A stretch of 64,000 bases of DNA from the NCBI GenBank assembly GCA_001584585.1, contig LSYV01000068.1, positions 308,754-372,753 on the forward strand. The letters run 5' to 3'. A model generated the notes under the pieces. That model worked only from the letters and a program-made list of their open reading frames with translations, searched no databases and was not told the origin of the DNA. The DNA comes from Gonium pectorale. Taxonomy: Eukaryota; Chlorophyta; Chlorophyceae; Chlamydomonadales; Volvocaceae. The position numbers and the translations under genes are program-made. Of the stretch, positions 23,078 to 35,300 are shown in pieces. Position 1 is the stretch's first letter, and every line of letters begins with the position of its first letter.

Positions 23078-26000
23078 ATGGTGCGCAGAGACACGTCGGC
23101 ATGCTGGAAAGCCCTGTCGCTGCCGTGGCTGACTCTCTGGCTGCCATCCCTTTTCTGCGCTGTACTTGCAGTCAATAGAGGAATGGTACAAATCGGTGAG
23201 CGGTCGTGCGTCAATCGGATGGTGCGATCGAACCCCACAGTGACACGCCCGCCCACCCCCCTCCAACCCGTCCCTCTCCGCCTCCAGCTACCAATTGTCA
23301 CCCGAACGTATGTGACGATGGCGTTTCTGACGACAGCAGGGTGTGCGCTGGAGGTGCGTCCCCCAGTGCCCAGGCCCGTGCGAGTTGCCGCGCTGTGGGC
23401 AGCCCCGGCCTTTTCGACCCTACAAGCATGAATCATCCATGGCTAATGCATGCAGATTATCACCCCCTTTAATGTATACTTCAACGCGAAGTTGGTGTTT
23501 AAAGACTTGGAGCTGTGGCGGCTGATCACAAACTTTTTCTTCTTTGGGAACCTAGGTGAGGCCTCACTTAGAGACGTGGTGCGTCGGGAACCCCGCCGCC
23601 GGGCGAGGCCCCGGCCCCTGCAAATGGCTGCTGCTTGGCCGCCGCTGGCAGCTGCAGCGGCTATTTATGCGCTGCGGGTGTGCCGGTGACAGCTTCCTGC
23701 ACCCTGCCTCCCGCTGGGGAATGGTGAGGCCGGTTGGCGACTGCCGGCGGGCCAGGCCATGGGTGGGCCAACTGGGCGCGCCGGGCTTCGCCGGGAGGCT
23801 TCGGAAGGGCGCTCCGTCAGCTGTGGTGCCGCCAGCAGGTGGCAGCTGCGGCTGCTGCGCGGCGGCACGGCGCAGGCAGGCTCCAGCCTTGCCCTGCCCT
23901 GCCTTGCGCGGCGGGTCGTCGGAGCGATGTGGGGTTCAGGCGCGGGCCTCGGCCGGTGGCTGTGAATCGTTCCGCGGAGGCCAATGTGTTGCGCCCAGCG
24001 TGCAGCCAGGCAGGACACGGCCAGGGGAGGAGCCGTAAAGGACGTGAGCCCGCCACGGAGGAGGGGCAACGGCCGTGCGGAGGCAGCGCGGCGGATGGCT
24101 GATGCCCCCCGCACGGCGACAGGGCCCGCTTTCCTCAGCGTGTGGCCTCGCTCCGCGTCCGTGCGCGCAGCGGCTCTGCGCCTCTGTTACGACCGCGCAC
24201 CGGCAAGCCCGCACTCCGCCGTGCTGCCGGCGCCGCCGCTCGGGGGTCGCGACGACGGTGCATGCGGCCTGCTGGCGAGTGGCTCCGGGGATCTCGCAGC
24301 GCATGGGCGAGCGCTCTGTCTCCCCCCATCCCTTCACAGCTGCCTGGCTGCCCGCGCAGCTTGGGACGGGGAGTTGCGGACTGCCGCGGGCCCTCATGGT
24401 TTGGACGATGCTGCTGGCCTGCACGGCTCACGCCCACACGTGGGCCACTTGGCCATCCCCATCAGCTGCCGGGCCCCGCCCCCTTTTACCGGAGGCCGGG
24501 ACAGCTCCCGACAGCCGCCTTCGCTCTCCGCTGCAGGGAGACCGCTCATGCCCCGCCTCCTCCTCCGCCCCCCGACCCTGCCACTGCAGGCTTAGATTTT
24601 GTGTTCCACATGTTCTTCCTCATCAAGTACTGCAAGTCCCTGGAGGAGGGTGAGCGGGGAGGGGTCTGCGGAAAGGGTGTGGTGGACATCACTGTGCTGG
24701 GCGCCAGCAACATTGGTCCCGGGCGAGAGGGGGGAAAGAGGTCGAGGTAGAGGCGCGCGAGGAGGGGCTGCGAGCGCCCTTCCGCTGTGGAAGGACCGCC
24801 TCCTCCCGTCCGCCTGTGTTAGGGGTGGGTTGTGATGGACCCTGGGAGAGGGAGGGGGTATGCACCTACCGCTCGAGATGAGCGCTGGCGCTCAAGCCTC
24901 GAGCCTCGCGCCCCCGCCTCGACCCCTGCCTTGACCCGCCCCACGCCTCCGCTGACTGCGCGATGAACCCTCGCATCTCGACCCCCGGCCAGGCTCTTTC
25001 CGGGGTCGGTCCGCGGACTTCCTGTGGATGCTGCTCTTCGGGGGCACCCTCCTCACGCTCATCGCGCCCTTTGTCAACATCCAGGTGGGGTTGGTAGCGT
25101 GTGCGTAGATGCTTACTCTCGCGCGGCATCCCGCTCTATCCCGAGCCAAACCACTATCGGCCCGCACGATGAACGTCGTACGACAAGCCGAGCCGACGCT
25201 GGCGCTGTCCTCGTCTGTCGTTCCCGGATCCCCCTGGCCTAACGTCCATGGCAAGGGGCTGTCTGCTGCGGTCCCCTACCTCGGGGCGGGAGAGTACTGC
25301 TGAATGCCAGCGTTCGTCCTGGCGGAAACGATGCCCTTACACTCCCCTTCCGCCGACACTTTCGGGAGCCGGCGAAACGAGGCAAGGACAGGCTCGGCCG
25401 CCGGACTGGACTTATTCTGCTGGCGCCCAGCTCGTCGTTGTGTATTCTCCTTTCCCTTCAACTCCCCTTCCGCTCGCGCGCCCTCCCCTCCCCTTCCCCG
25501 CAGTTCCTGGGCTCCTCGCTCACGTTCATGATGGTGTACGTGTGGGGCCGGCGGCACCAGTACGTCAACCTGTCCTTCCTGGGCATCTTCAACTTCACGG
25601 CGCCCTACCTGCCCTGGGTGCTGCTCGCCTTCAGCCTCATGCTGGGCAGCAGCCCCGTGGTGGACCTCATGGGCATGGCAGCGGGTGAGCGGGGGCGAGC
25701 GGCGAGGGGAGGGAGTGCGGAAGAGTAGAGGTGGCCAGGAGCTGCGGAAGCGTTGAAGCCGAGAAGCTGGAGGGGGGAGGGGGTTGGTGCGAGGGAAAGG
25801 TGTGGGTAGCCTAATGGTGGGCTTCACGGGCATAGCGGAGGAGGTAAGGGACGAAGCCACGTGCGAGGCGGGTGGGAGGCAGGATGGGCCTTATGCACGT
25901 TGCTGATGAGCGAGGGATGTAACAGGGGCGGGGATAGGGTGTGGTGAAGGAACGCCGACGCTGCAAGGCAATATCATGCGTGGGAACCCAGCATGTTTAT

Positions 26001-26326
26001 ATAACACAACACAACACAACGGAGCTGATTTCACGACTTCGGGTCCCCCCCATCTCATCGCTCCGACAGGCCACGTGTACTACTTCCTGGAGGACGTGTA
26101 TCCGCGCATGAGCGGGCGGCGGCCGCTCAAGACGCCCGGCTTGCTCAAGTTGCTCTTCCCCGCTGACGACGTCGTAATTGCGCCGCCCATGGTGCCGCCG
26201 CCGGAGGCCATGGACGCATTCGAGCCGGCGGCGGCGCCCGGGGGAGGAGGCGGCAACGGGCAGGCGGCGGAGGCAGGCGTGGACGCGGGAGCGGGGCCAG
26301 AGGGTAAGGGACTGGTGTTGTTGTAG
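23078..26326 (+). CDS. DER1: Derlin, ER-associated degradation membrane protein
   Basis: Eight exons: 23078..23080 (only the ATG), 23172..23195 (24 bp), 23288..23353, 23456..23555, 24590..24649, 24993..25084, 25504..25684, 26070..26326, about 260 residues. The protein begins MSIEEWYKSLPIVTRTY and follows the Derlin pattern throughout: WRLITNFFFFGNL, FHMFFLIKYCKSLEE, SFRGRSADFLWMLLFG, FMMVYVWGRR, APYLPWVLLAFS, VDLMGMAAGHVYYFLEDVYP and RPLKTP. Derlins are rhomboid-like pseudoproteases that help move misfolded proteins out of the ER. The rhomboid serine is absent, as expected. The tail after LLKLLFPADD is Pro/Ala/Gly-rich. The last exon either reads through to TAG at 26324 or is spliced at GTAAGG (26291); the downstream exon is unclear. 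The ATG-only first exon is inferred from phase and the conserved N-terminus. Confidence 0.92.
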
Positions 26327-27197
26327 GGGAAGCGGGTTGCGGGCGCAGGGCTGAGGGCGGGGGTGGCTTCACGGGCTCAGGCTGCTTCGTCTGCTGAATC
26401 CTGCATGAGGCAGGCTGTGTGTCCACACGCGCGCATGAGCGCTAAAATTTCATCCATCCCAACATTCATCCTGGTTGCCTGCCGGGATAAGCACGCCGGC
26501 TAAGGGTTGCGGGGAGCTGGTGCGCCTTGTGCCAGGCCCCCTCGCTCTCAACCGAATGCGTCCTGGCTTGGCCAGCGCCGCTGGCAGATTATGAAACCCC
26601 CTCGCCCCTCCTCGCCCTGCCCCATCCAGCACGGCAACGTCACGAACACGCGGACTGAGCGGACGCACGCAGCCGAGCCCGTGCGGCAGCGGCGGATGGG
26701 GCGGCCGGTGCAGGGGTGCGATGAGCTGGAGCAAGCTATGGCGGCTGTGACTGGACTCTTTCCCTCTTGGGGACGCCCGCCCGGCCGGTTTCCACTCGTG
26801 GATGGCCCCTCGTGCGGGGCCCGAGATAAATGGTGCCCACCTGGAGAGGGCTCGGGCCGCTGTCGGCGTGCTCAGACCGGCGGCGATGGCTTGTCTAGCC
26901 AGCCGGGCAGCGCCTTTCCGTAATCCGCCTGCTGGCAGGCTACCTGCGCCGGCAAGGTAGACGCAGCGACGGCTAGGCTGCAATTTTTATGACGTGCTGG
27001 GAGGAAGGGCACGGCCGGGCTGCAAGCGCAGCCGGGGCGTGCAGCAATAGAAGCACACAGTAATTGAGAACAGTAGCCTCAGGGTCGCTCTATTCTCGTT
27101 GCATGACATTGTCGTCGGTAAGACATGCAGTGGCCAGTGGGGCATCGGAAGACGGCCAGGGGTTGGCGGCTGCAGATGCGCCCGTGGGCAGAGCAAG

Positions 27198-27202
27198 TGT
27201 AA
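27198..27202 (+). terminator. Candidate TGTAA poly(A) signal, Derlin
   Basis: TGTAA about 870 bases past the Derlin stop codon. Confidence 0.4.
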
Positions 27203-28825
27203 GGGACGCCGGGGTCGCCGGTGGGCACGGTCTTGTCACCGGGCCCTCCTGCAACGCGCACGTTAGGCTTGGGCGCTGTCCTGCCGAGCGCTGCGTTGCC
27301 CCAGCTGCCCCCATGGCGTTGGCGATACGCCGACCCCCGGGTCACCATGGAGTGCTCGTCCCGCTTACTGCAGCGGGCGCCTGCGTCATTGCGTCGTGGA
27401 GCATTAGGCGTGACTAAACTGCAGCACATGTTGCGTCCTTCCCTCGGTTCATGCATACGTGGAGCTGTTGAACTACTCATAATCATCGCGGCGACTGGGC
27501 ACCTCACCAGTCGAGTCATGGGGCAACCCGCACGTACGGGGGGAGAGGGGGGGGTTGAGTGCAGGATCGGCGGACTCGGGGATAAGGTCGCATTGGCTGA
27601 TTCCGAAGGCCGTTGAAGACTCGTGGGTGATGGGTGCTGATTGGAGGTATTGTGGTGCGCCCGTCGGACGGGTACGTGGTATCCAGTGCGAGACTCCCTC
27701 GTCCACTATCTGCAGCTAGGTGTTTTGCGGCACGGTGACGGATGCTTAGGTTTCTCTTTTTTTGTTGCCTGGAGCCCCTGGCCTTGTCGTTCCGGTCGCA
27801 AGAGGGGATTTCTTTGGTGTAATCAAAGGGCGCCACCCCCCCACCCCACCCCCTTGCACCTGCTCGGTATTGACGTAGCCTGCGTGGCTCGGCGCATGGG
27901 CAAGCCGTCCGTGCAGTGCCGCCTAGGTCGCTTCGCCCAGCGCAAGCTGGCTGGGGCCCGGACGAGTACAAATTCCGACGGCGACAGCCGGGCGGGAACA
28001 CCGACACGCCGTCCTGGTTCCCATGCTCCACGGCACACCACCTTTCGACCGTAAGCCCCATAGGCGGGCTGGGCGCGGGTGGGCTGTGCCACCAACTTGC
28101 TGACTGCTCCGAGCTCAGGGCCGCACGTGGGGGGACCGCACAGCGGGCGGGTGTAGGGCCCACGGCGCCTGCTCGACGGCCTGTGTCGGTGTACGGCGTA
28201 CGTGGAAACGCTACAACATCCCGCCGTTGCCATCAGTAGGCGCAGCACGGCAACGAGCGCATGCCTGTGGTTTTACACATTAAACGACTTACACCAACGC
28301 CAGCCCCACTCGGTCATGACATCATACATTGGCGAGCAATGGGCGCCAGGATCCGATTAACAGCTTTCCGTTAAGCGCACTGAAAGGGTGGCCGAAGCCC
28401 ACCGGAGCCTTGATGGACTTCGCCCCCTCGCACGATGCCATAATGGCCCCCCCGCGGAGCCCCGTCCATCAGCGTTAAAAGGCCGAGGAAAACCACTCTG
28501 AGGCTGGCGCTCAGGCCGCATCGCATGCCCAACACGTGGCCTCCAGCAGCGCTGGGATGCGGGTGAGAGCATGATCTGGTCCATCCCTGCCACCTACACC
28601 GATGCACGCATCCGTGCCGGCCGACGCCTGCACCCACAACACGCCGGCAAGCTTTCTCACGACCTTGCGCGCACCAACACGTGTATGCTGGTCATGGTCA
28701 AACGACAGGACAGCGTGCTTCACGCAGGCACTCCCAATGCGGAGACACCCCTTGTGTGCACATGCCTCTCTGCAGCGAGCCCTTCGAGGGCGGCTTCGCA
28801 CAAGACCCCCAATGACTGCTCCTGC

Positions 28826-28830
28826 TTACA
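28826..28830 (-). terminator. Candidate TGTAA poly(A) signal, TBCB
   Basis: TTACA on the + strand about 310 bases past the TBCB stop codon. Confidence 0.45.
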
Positions 28831-29136
28831 TGCTCCTACACGCTCTGCAGATCGCCCATGTGGGCGTCAACAAACCTGCCCGCTGGAGCCCAATGCTAAC
28901 TAAGCCGCTGCTGAGTATGACAACAGGTCACTACACGTCCATCGTGGGAAATACGAGCGTCGAGTGTTGGGCCTCCAGCATGCACCGGGTAACCAAGCGG
29001 CCCGGGAGACCAGGCTGCCAGCTGCGCCATGCAGCTCAATCGGCGCCGCGTGCCGCCACGCAACCCGCTGCCCTCTCCGCCCGTCCCGCCTCCCGCACTA
29101 ACAGGCCCTAGATCCATCGCGCCTCCGGTAATGCGC

Positions 29137-31253
29137 TCATATTTCGTCGTCCCCGAGCCCCTCCTCTCCCTCGCTCGCAAACTCGTCGATGGGCGGGAAG
29201 TCGCCCACCTTGACCTTGTCCGGCCGCACGAAGCCGCCGTACCCGGACGGGCACTCGAAGAACTTGCGCCCCTTGACGCTCCCGTCGTTCTTGCCCAGCG
29301 GCTCGTCGTACCGCACGCCCACCCAGAAGCCCAGCGGCAGCCCCTCAACGCGCCCCACGAACATGACCTCGCCGCGCCGGTCGCCCGGGTCCACGGAGCA
29401 GCGCTTGCCCACCGAGATGGCCGCCGCCAGGTCAGCCATGTGGTCCGGGTCCTCCACCTGCAGTGGAGGGGGCACCAGCAGGGACGGGGGCGGGGGCGGG
29501 ACTGATTGCGTTAAGAATACTTCTCGGGAGCTGGGTTCGGGTCCGGGTGCAGCTGGTATCACTTCCGCCAGGTGGTTCCGGCCCTCAACGTATGGGGTCA
29601 AGGGGGTTGTTGGGAAGTGGGTCTGCCTGGTTGCGCCAGCACTGCGCCAACGTTTCAGTACGCTTGCAGCAGTACAGGGGAGGCCGGTAGGCGCGGGTGC
29701 AGCTCGGTTGGTTGGGGGGGGGGGTTGGTTGGCAGGCTCATCGGGTTGTGGGGATGCCGGGCTCTAAGGCCCGGGTCCTTCAACCCGGGGATATGTTCGC
29801 GGGGGCTACTGCATCGATAACAGGCCGGGTTGGCGGGCTGGCTGTGTGCGGAATCGCTCACGAAGCCTAGTCTTTCGTTCTCTGGCTGGCGATACAGATC
29901 GGCCGACGGCCCCAGACCTGCGGCTCGCCCGCATCGTGGCCCGCCCATGCCTCGAGTGGGATGCGTCGTGGGACAGTGAGAACGCAGAAGTCGCATAAGT
30001 CCGGGTCGCAAGGCCCTGCACGGTGCCCCCGGAAGACCACGAGCCAGCTTGGTGCTGCAGCCCCTCGGCCAAAGCTCCACGGCGCCACCCGCGCGCCGCT
30101 TCCCATGCCCCCACCTTGGGCGCTGGAGGCGTGTACTCGACCCCCCTCCGCCGGGCCATCTCCTTCTCCAGCGTCCACGTGGGGTCCTTGGCGAGCTGCT
30201 CATTCTGTGGGAGCCGGGCCGAGCCGGGACCGGCAGGGAGCGACAGAGGAGTCAAGGCTGAGCCCTCCGGCAACTCGCCGACCCACACCCCCCATGGCTC
30301 ACTGCCACCCCTGCCACTGATTCCCACGCCAGCCCAACGCCCCTCTGCACTCCACCCATTCCCCACACTGCCCTTATCTTACCTAAGCCCCTGCACCCAC
30401 CAGCCACCCACCGTTCCTCATGCCCCATGCCCATCCCCATCCCGAACTAACCTCTATGCTTGCCCCCACTGGGCGCCCTGCCCACGACGCGTGTGGTGGT
30501 AGGCGCACGCGCATCTGCCCCTGCCCCCCACCGCACCTTCCACTTGCGGTACGTTTTCTCCCGCTTGTCGTACGCCTCATCGCTGATGCGGTACTTCTCC
30601 ACCAGGGACGTGTCCTCCAGCCAGCCGCCCGCCGAGGCCGACCCAGGGTCGGAGTCTGTGATGTGCAGCGTGTAGCCGTCGCGCGGCGAGTAGAAGCCCA
30701 GCTTGCGGGTGTCCTCCCACAGCGTGGCCACGGCGGCGCCGGACTCGTCCAGGAGGGTGAGCAGCATGGCCGAGGGGCTGGTGCCGCAGTGGAAGGACAG
30801 CTTAACCTTTACAGACTCTATGGTGGCCTGGTTGGGAGGGGCCGGGGGAGGGTTGGGAAGGCCTACTGGTAGGTTTTGAAGTAGAGAATAATTTAGGCTG
30901 CCTCCGAACGTCCAGACACGATTGTGGTCCCAAGGCATTGAGTGCGAGGGCGGCTGGTGAGCGTGCGGCTGAGCAGGCAATGGCATTCGTTAACGAGCCA
31001 GGCGGGCGGAAGTGTGTCGGCACGCCCATGCCATGTCGGGTTTCAAACCCCACAGCCCCACCCCGCCTTCCCCGCACACGAATAGATGACTTACATGCAA
31101 GTCCAGCCGGATCTCCATAAATTTAGCCTTCAGGTTGCTGTGCGTAATATGCAGCAGCACTGTAGAATCGGCCCGGTTGGCGAAACCGGAGTCTGGTCCC
31201 ACGACATAAGCACGTAGGGCCTCCACGTCCTCGCGGTTCATGAACTGCGACAT
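29137..31253 (-). CDS. TBCB: Tubulin-folding cofactor B (tubulin-specific chaperone B)
   Basis: Four exons: 31253..31095, 30827..30537, 30204..30115, 29457..29137, all phase 0, giving 286 residues. The N-terminal half is the ubiquitin-like domain ([19 protein letters not shown], then [17 protein letters not shown] and [20 protein letters not shown]). A helical linker ([19 protein letters not shown]) follows. The C-terminal CAP-Gly domain has [38 protein letters not shown] and [16 protein letters not shown], with the GKNDGS core intact. The last residues, DDEI, match the acidic DEI end of animal TBCB, which contacts cofactor E. The protein handles alpha-tubulin during folding and dimer assembly in the cytosol. 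The start ATG is followed by [13 protein letters not shown]; the frame upstream has no ATG. Confidence 0.95.
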
Positions 31254-32325
31254 GGCTGGCTGGGTCTGGAAGACCGCGGGTCGGGCCGCGGGCACCGGCC
31301 GCGGGTTAAGCGATGCGGGAACTACCTATGTTACGATGATCAATGTTGCTATGTGCGCAAACAGGGTGCTCGCTGGGGCGACAGACACGATGGACTTCGC
31401 GGGATTGCAGGTAGTACACAGTAGGGATTAAGGGAAGCGAGAAATATTGGAAGGCAGTTTGGACTATGGTAATGACAGTCTGAGCAGCTCAAAACGGGGC
31501 AAGGGACGAGCCTTGACCCGTGGACCACGACGCGCAATTTCTTGTTAGTGGAGTACACTGACAGCAAACAAGCAGACTGGCAGGTACTAAACTTTGCTAT
31601 AGTTGCCCACTATTGCGTTTGTACACCGGCTCATCACTTGCCCATAGTTCAAACATAGGCCGCACATAGCGTGGGGTCAACATGGGCAGGGGCGCGGGAC
31701 GCGGCCGCGGGAAAGGAGGATGCGAGGTGAGGCGCTGCCTGGAGTGCGTCGCGAGCTCATTAGAGCATCGCATCGTTCTTGGCGGTCCTTCCCTGTTGAT
31801 CACGTCGTGGTCTTCATGGACCTGAAACGACGGATAAGCCGTGGAAGTTCTTGTGTGGCAAGTGCTGTTAGGCGGGTTTCGCTTGCGCAACACACCTGCT
31901 CTAGGGCATTTATGCGTGTCTATCCAAATTGCGCTTCGAACTTGTTTAGACAGGTGGACATCTTGGCAGCTTTGTGCCGAGCAAGGCCATCGGACGTGCC
32001 TCTGCGCATCTTCCCCTCAGGTCCTCTGCCAGGCCCTTGCAACTTTCAGACCTCCCTACTCTGCCTCACACGCATGCACATACAGCCAAAGTGGTTCCCC
32101 GTTCTCGAAGGATCGCTTGGCGGGAGGCCCGCAGTTGCTGAAAGCAGGGACCTTCCGGCCCCCAGGACATCGCACGACCAACCGCGCATACCCCCTTATC
32201 AATCTCCCGAGATCGCACAAGGCGATTGGCAGCATGCATTGCCCAGCGTCGGGCAATACATGTGCACACCGCTCCTCCCCAACCCCTCCCCGTTTCCCCG
32301 TTGCCAATGCCCCCCACCTGCCCAG
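31254..32325. promoter_or_regulatory. Intergenic between divergent TBCB and two-span protein genes
   Basis: Contains the TBCB promoter and 5' UTR, and probably the 5' UTR (perhaps a first exon) of the two-span protein. No confident exon found. Confidence 0.4.
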
Positions 32326-35300
32326 TGCTTTGAGGCCATGCACGCCTTTGCCTGCTGCGTGTGCATGGTACTCATCGGGGGGCCCATACTCATCGCCATC
32401 GGGGCCACCATCCTAAAAGCAGCTTCGCGCAACAACCGGGCTCGGAACATAGGTACGACACGCGGCAGCTGGGGCCGTGTTGGCGGTCGTGGCGAGGCGG
32501 ATGGTAGGGTCATGGCGGCACTGATGTAGCGGCCGGACCTGGGGACTCAGGATGGGCTGGAATGCGGCTGCGGAGCGCCTGCTCTAGGAGTGGGCGCTGG
32601 CTGTGCCGTGGTGGCGTTCGGTCTCGGTAATGGCCGGGCCCTTGGCGGCTTGTCGCAGACGGCTTGTCGCATGCGGTTTCAGGTCGGCGGCTGCTAGCGA
32701 CGGAGGTCGGGTGAATGGACTCGATTGTACCCTGTGGGTTTCAGCGACTGGGAATGCGGCACGGCTCGCCGCTGGGCACCGCGCATCGCTCCCGACAGAG
32801 CTCACGACCGGCTCGCAACTAGTTGGGGCGGCAATCGGTTGTTCCCCTGCGCCTCAACCCAACTCGAACCCAGCACGCTCCCACCCGTACCCGTTCATGG
32901 CCATCACGCCTTCCATAGCCGCCCCTGTCGTCCCCCGCTCTTAAGCCCTCACCCGCCCAAAGTCCACCCCCCTTTGTCCAATACCTTGTCGCTAGCCGCA
33001 CGCTCTGCCCCTGTCCATCCCTGTCTCTCTGTCCCCTCCTGCCTTCCCTCTGCCGCCCCGCAGACTTTGTCCAGTCTGCAGTGTCAGTGTGGGAGGACCC
33101 GACCAACCCGGCCGGCTGGCAGCAGTTTAGCCGGCTGACCCTGGTTGCGGAGATCCGGCCCGGACCGGGGCTGGAGGACGCCAAGAGGCCGACGTGCCCC
33201 AGCTTCACCGCGCCGCTGCAGGTGAGAAGCGGGAAGAGGGCAGCAGGGAACGGGGAGGAAGCGGTCGGAAAGTGCCGAGGGAGAGAGGGGAGCAGTCGGT
33301 GCACGGGGGTGTCATGTTGGTAGGGCCGCGCACGTCGCTGCAGACGGGGGGGGGGGACGGGCGTCGCCCTGAGGCAGGGCTGGGTAACTAAGTGGAGCAG
33401 TCCAGACATGTGGGGTGGATGCGTTACTATGTTTTCATCTCGACCGGCTCGCTTGGGGCTGCGGGTCTGGCGGGAGGGGGAAGGACCGGAACGGGGGACC
33501 GAGCGCAGCTGGCGAGTGCCCAGGGGGATTTGAGGGTGTGCCCTGGGGGCAGGCGACCAGGGGAGTCAACAGCGCTCGACGGACGGATATCTCCAGCTGA
33601 GCCGTGGAGTGGAGCCGCGGCACGTCTGCCGTACACCTCGCAAGCTGCTCCGCAGTGAACGCGCCAAACCGCCCTGCCTGGACCCTCGACCCCGCACACA
33701 CACCTTCCTAGATCATATGGAACACACCTTCCTGGCATCCACGCCACCGTCCCGCTCGCTCGCCCGCCCGCCCTTCCTCCTGGCCTCCCGCCCCTCCCAC
33801 CCTCCCGTCCGCCAGCTGGACACGCGCTCAACCGACCTCTACCTGGACGAGGGCCGCCGCTTCCAGGGCGTCAAGCAGCTGCGCTTCACCCTGGAGGGAC
33901 TGAGCTACCGGGAGTTCTTCCTGTGCGAACGACAGGTGGGCGGGCAGCGGGCGCAGCGCGGGCGAATGAAGGGCGGAGTCGGTGAGCATGGGCGGACGGC
34001 GCGCACTGAGAGCATCGGTGGCTGGGCATTCTCGCGGTGCCGCGGGGCTTACGGGTGCCTCCCTGTGTTCGGTGAGCTCCCTGGGTACGACAGGGTACGG
34101 CAATGTGCGGTGATCGGGCGGGGGATGGGGGGTCGAAGTTGCTCCCCACATGACCTAGTCTGCGGCGCCCTCCCCGCTTAACGCCTCCTGCTGCCCACGG
34201 TTATCTCTTCCCCCATGCTTTGCGCGGTGTCCTCCCCAGGTCCGGCTGCTGCAGCAGATGCCGGGCAACGGAGCCAACAGCACCCTGGCGGTGCTGCCGC
34301 CGGCGGGTGGGTTGCCTGGCTGGCTGGAGTTGGGTTGGGGAAGGCAGGGGCTGCAGGAGGCAGGCAGGGGCAGGCGCTTTCATGTGTTCAGCAACAAGAC
34401 ACGTAGTGTGTCTCACTTGGCTGGGGCTGGGCCTGGAGGGTGACAGGTGCCTCGGGGTTGGTGCGAAAGGCTGCGCACACCACCCAAGCCGCCGGCCCCG
34501 GTCCCGGGGGGACCCGGGCAGAGGGTACACCTGTCCAGCCGGCCCCGTAGCCATGCATGGCGGGCCTCCTGGGAGGCAGACGTCTCCCCTCGCCCTGAGC
34601 GTCTGTCTTCCATCTTACTGCACTGGTTATTCGTCGGGCCTTCGCAAGAGCCCCTACTGCTCTTCGCAATCCATGAACGCCCCGTTGTTAACCGCGGCTC
34701 CCTTTGCAAGGATTGCCGTCGCTGCCTGCCGCCCTATTGCGTGCGCGTCGCCCTCCATGCCCCGTCCATCTCCTGCCCTCATTCGCCGTGCCCCTTCAAG
34801 CCCTCCCCTCCCCCGGTGCCCCCTCCCGCGTCACACACACCTGCAGCCGAACCCACCCAGGCCTACTCCATCCAAATAGACAAGGCGGTGGGCCCCCGCT
34901 CCTGCCCCACACGAAGCGACATGTGCAACGTGGGGACCAACTTTCGCAACTGCCGCTCCAACTGCGAGGTGCGGCGGTACAGTGTACGGGGACAGGTTAC
35001 GGGCAGCGGCGCTGGCATGTATGCGGGATTGTTGCGACATAAGATCCTCGGGACAGGGCGGCAAGGGCATTGCCGGTCTTGTCGTCACACGGCGACTCCG
35101 TCTGTCAATTGCACGGACTCAATCCCCTGGGTTCCGAATAGTGTAACGGATTATCGTCCGTCGCACGCTACCATAGACCATAGACCATAGTGGCTTCGTC
35201 TCTGCCGGGCCCTGGTTCCGTCATGTCCAGCTCGCTTGCTAGGCTGGTAGCATTTCTTTGCCAGCCCAAGTCGTTTTCCACCGTCGCCGCCCCCGCCCTG

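Larger units (their letters stand above)
26327..29136. other. Convergent 3' region between Derlin and TBCB
   Basis: Some 2.8 kb with TGTAA signals for both neighbours. Open frames on both strands look like chance in GC-rich DNA, with no shared motifs or splice chains. No RNA gene seen. Confidence 0.45.

Noticed and set aside
26507..28163. Several 100-200 codon frames on both strands between Derlin and TBCB
   Set aside because: They overlap each other, are Arg/Pro-rich as expected from shifted GC-rich DNA, and lie where both 3' UTRs end.
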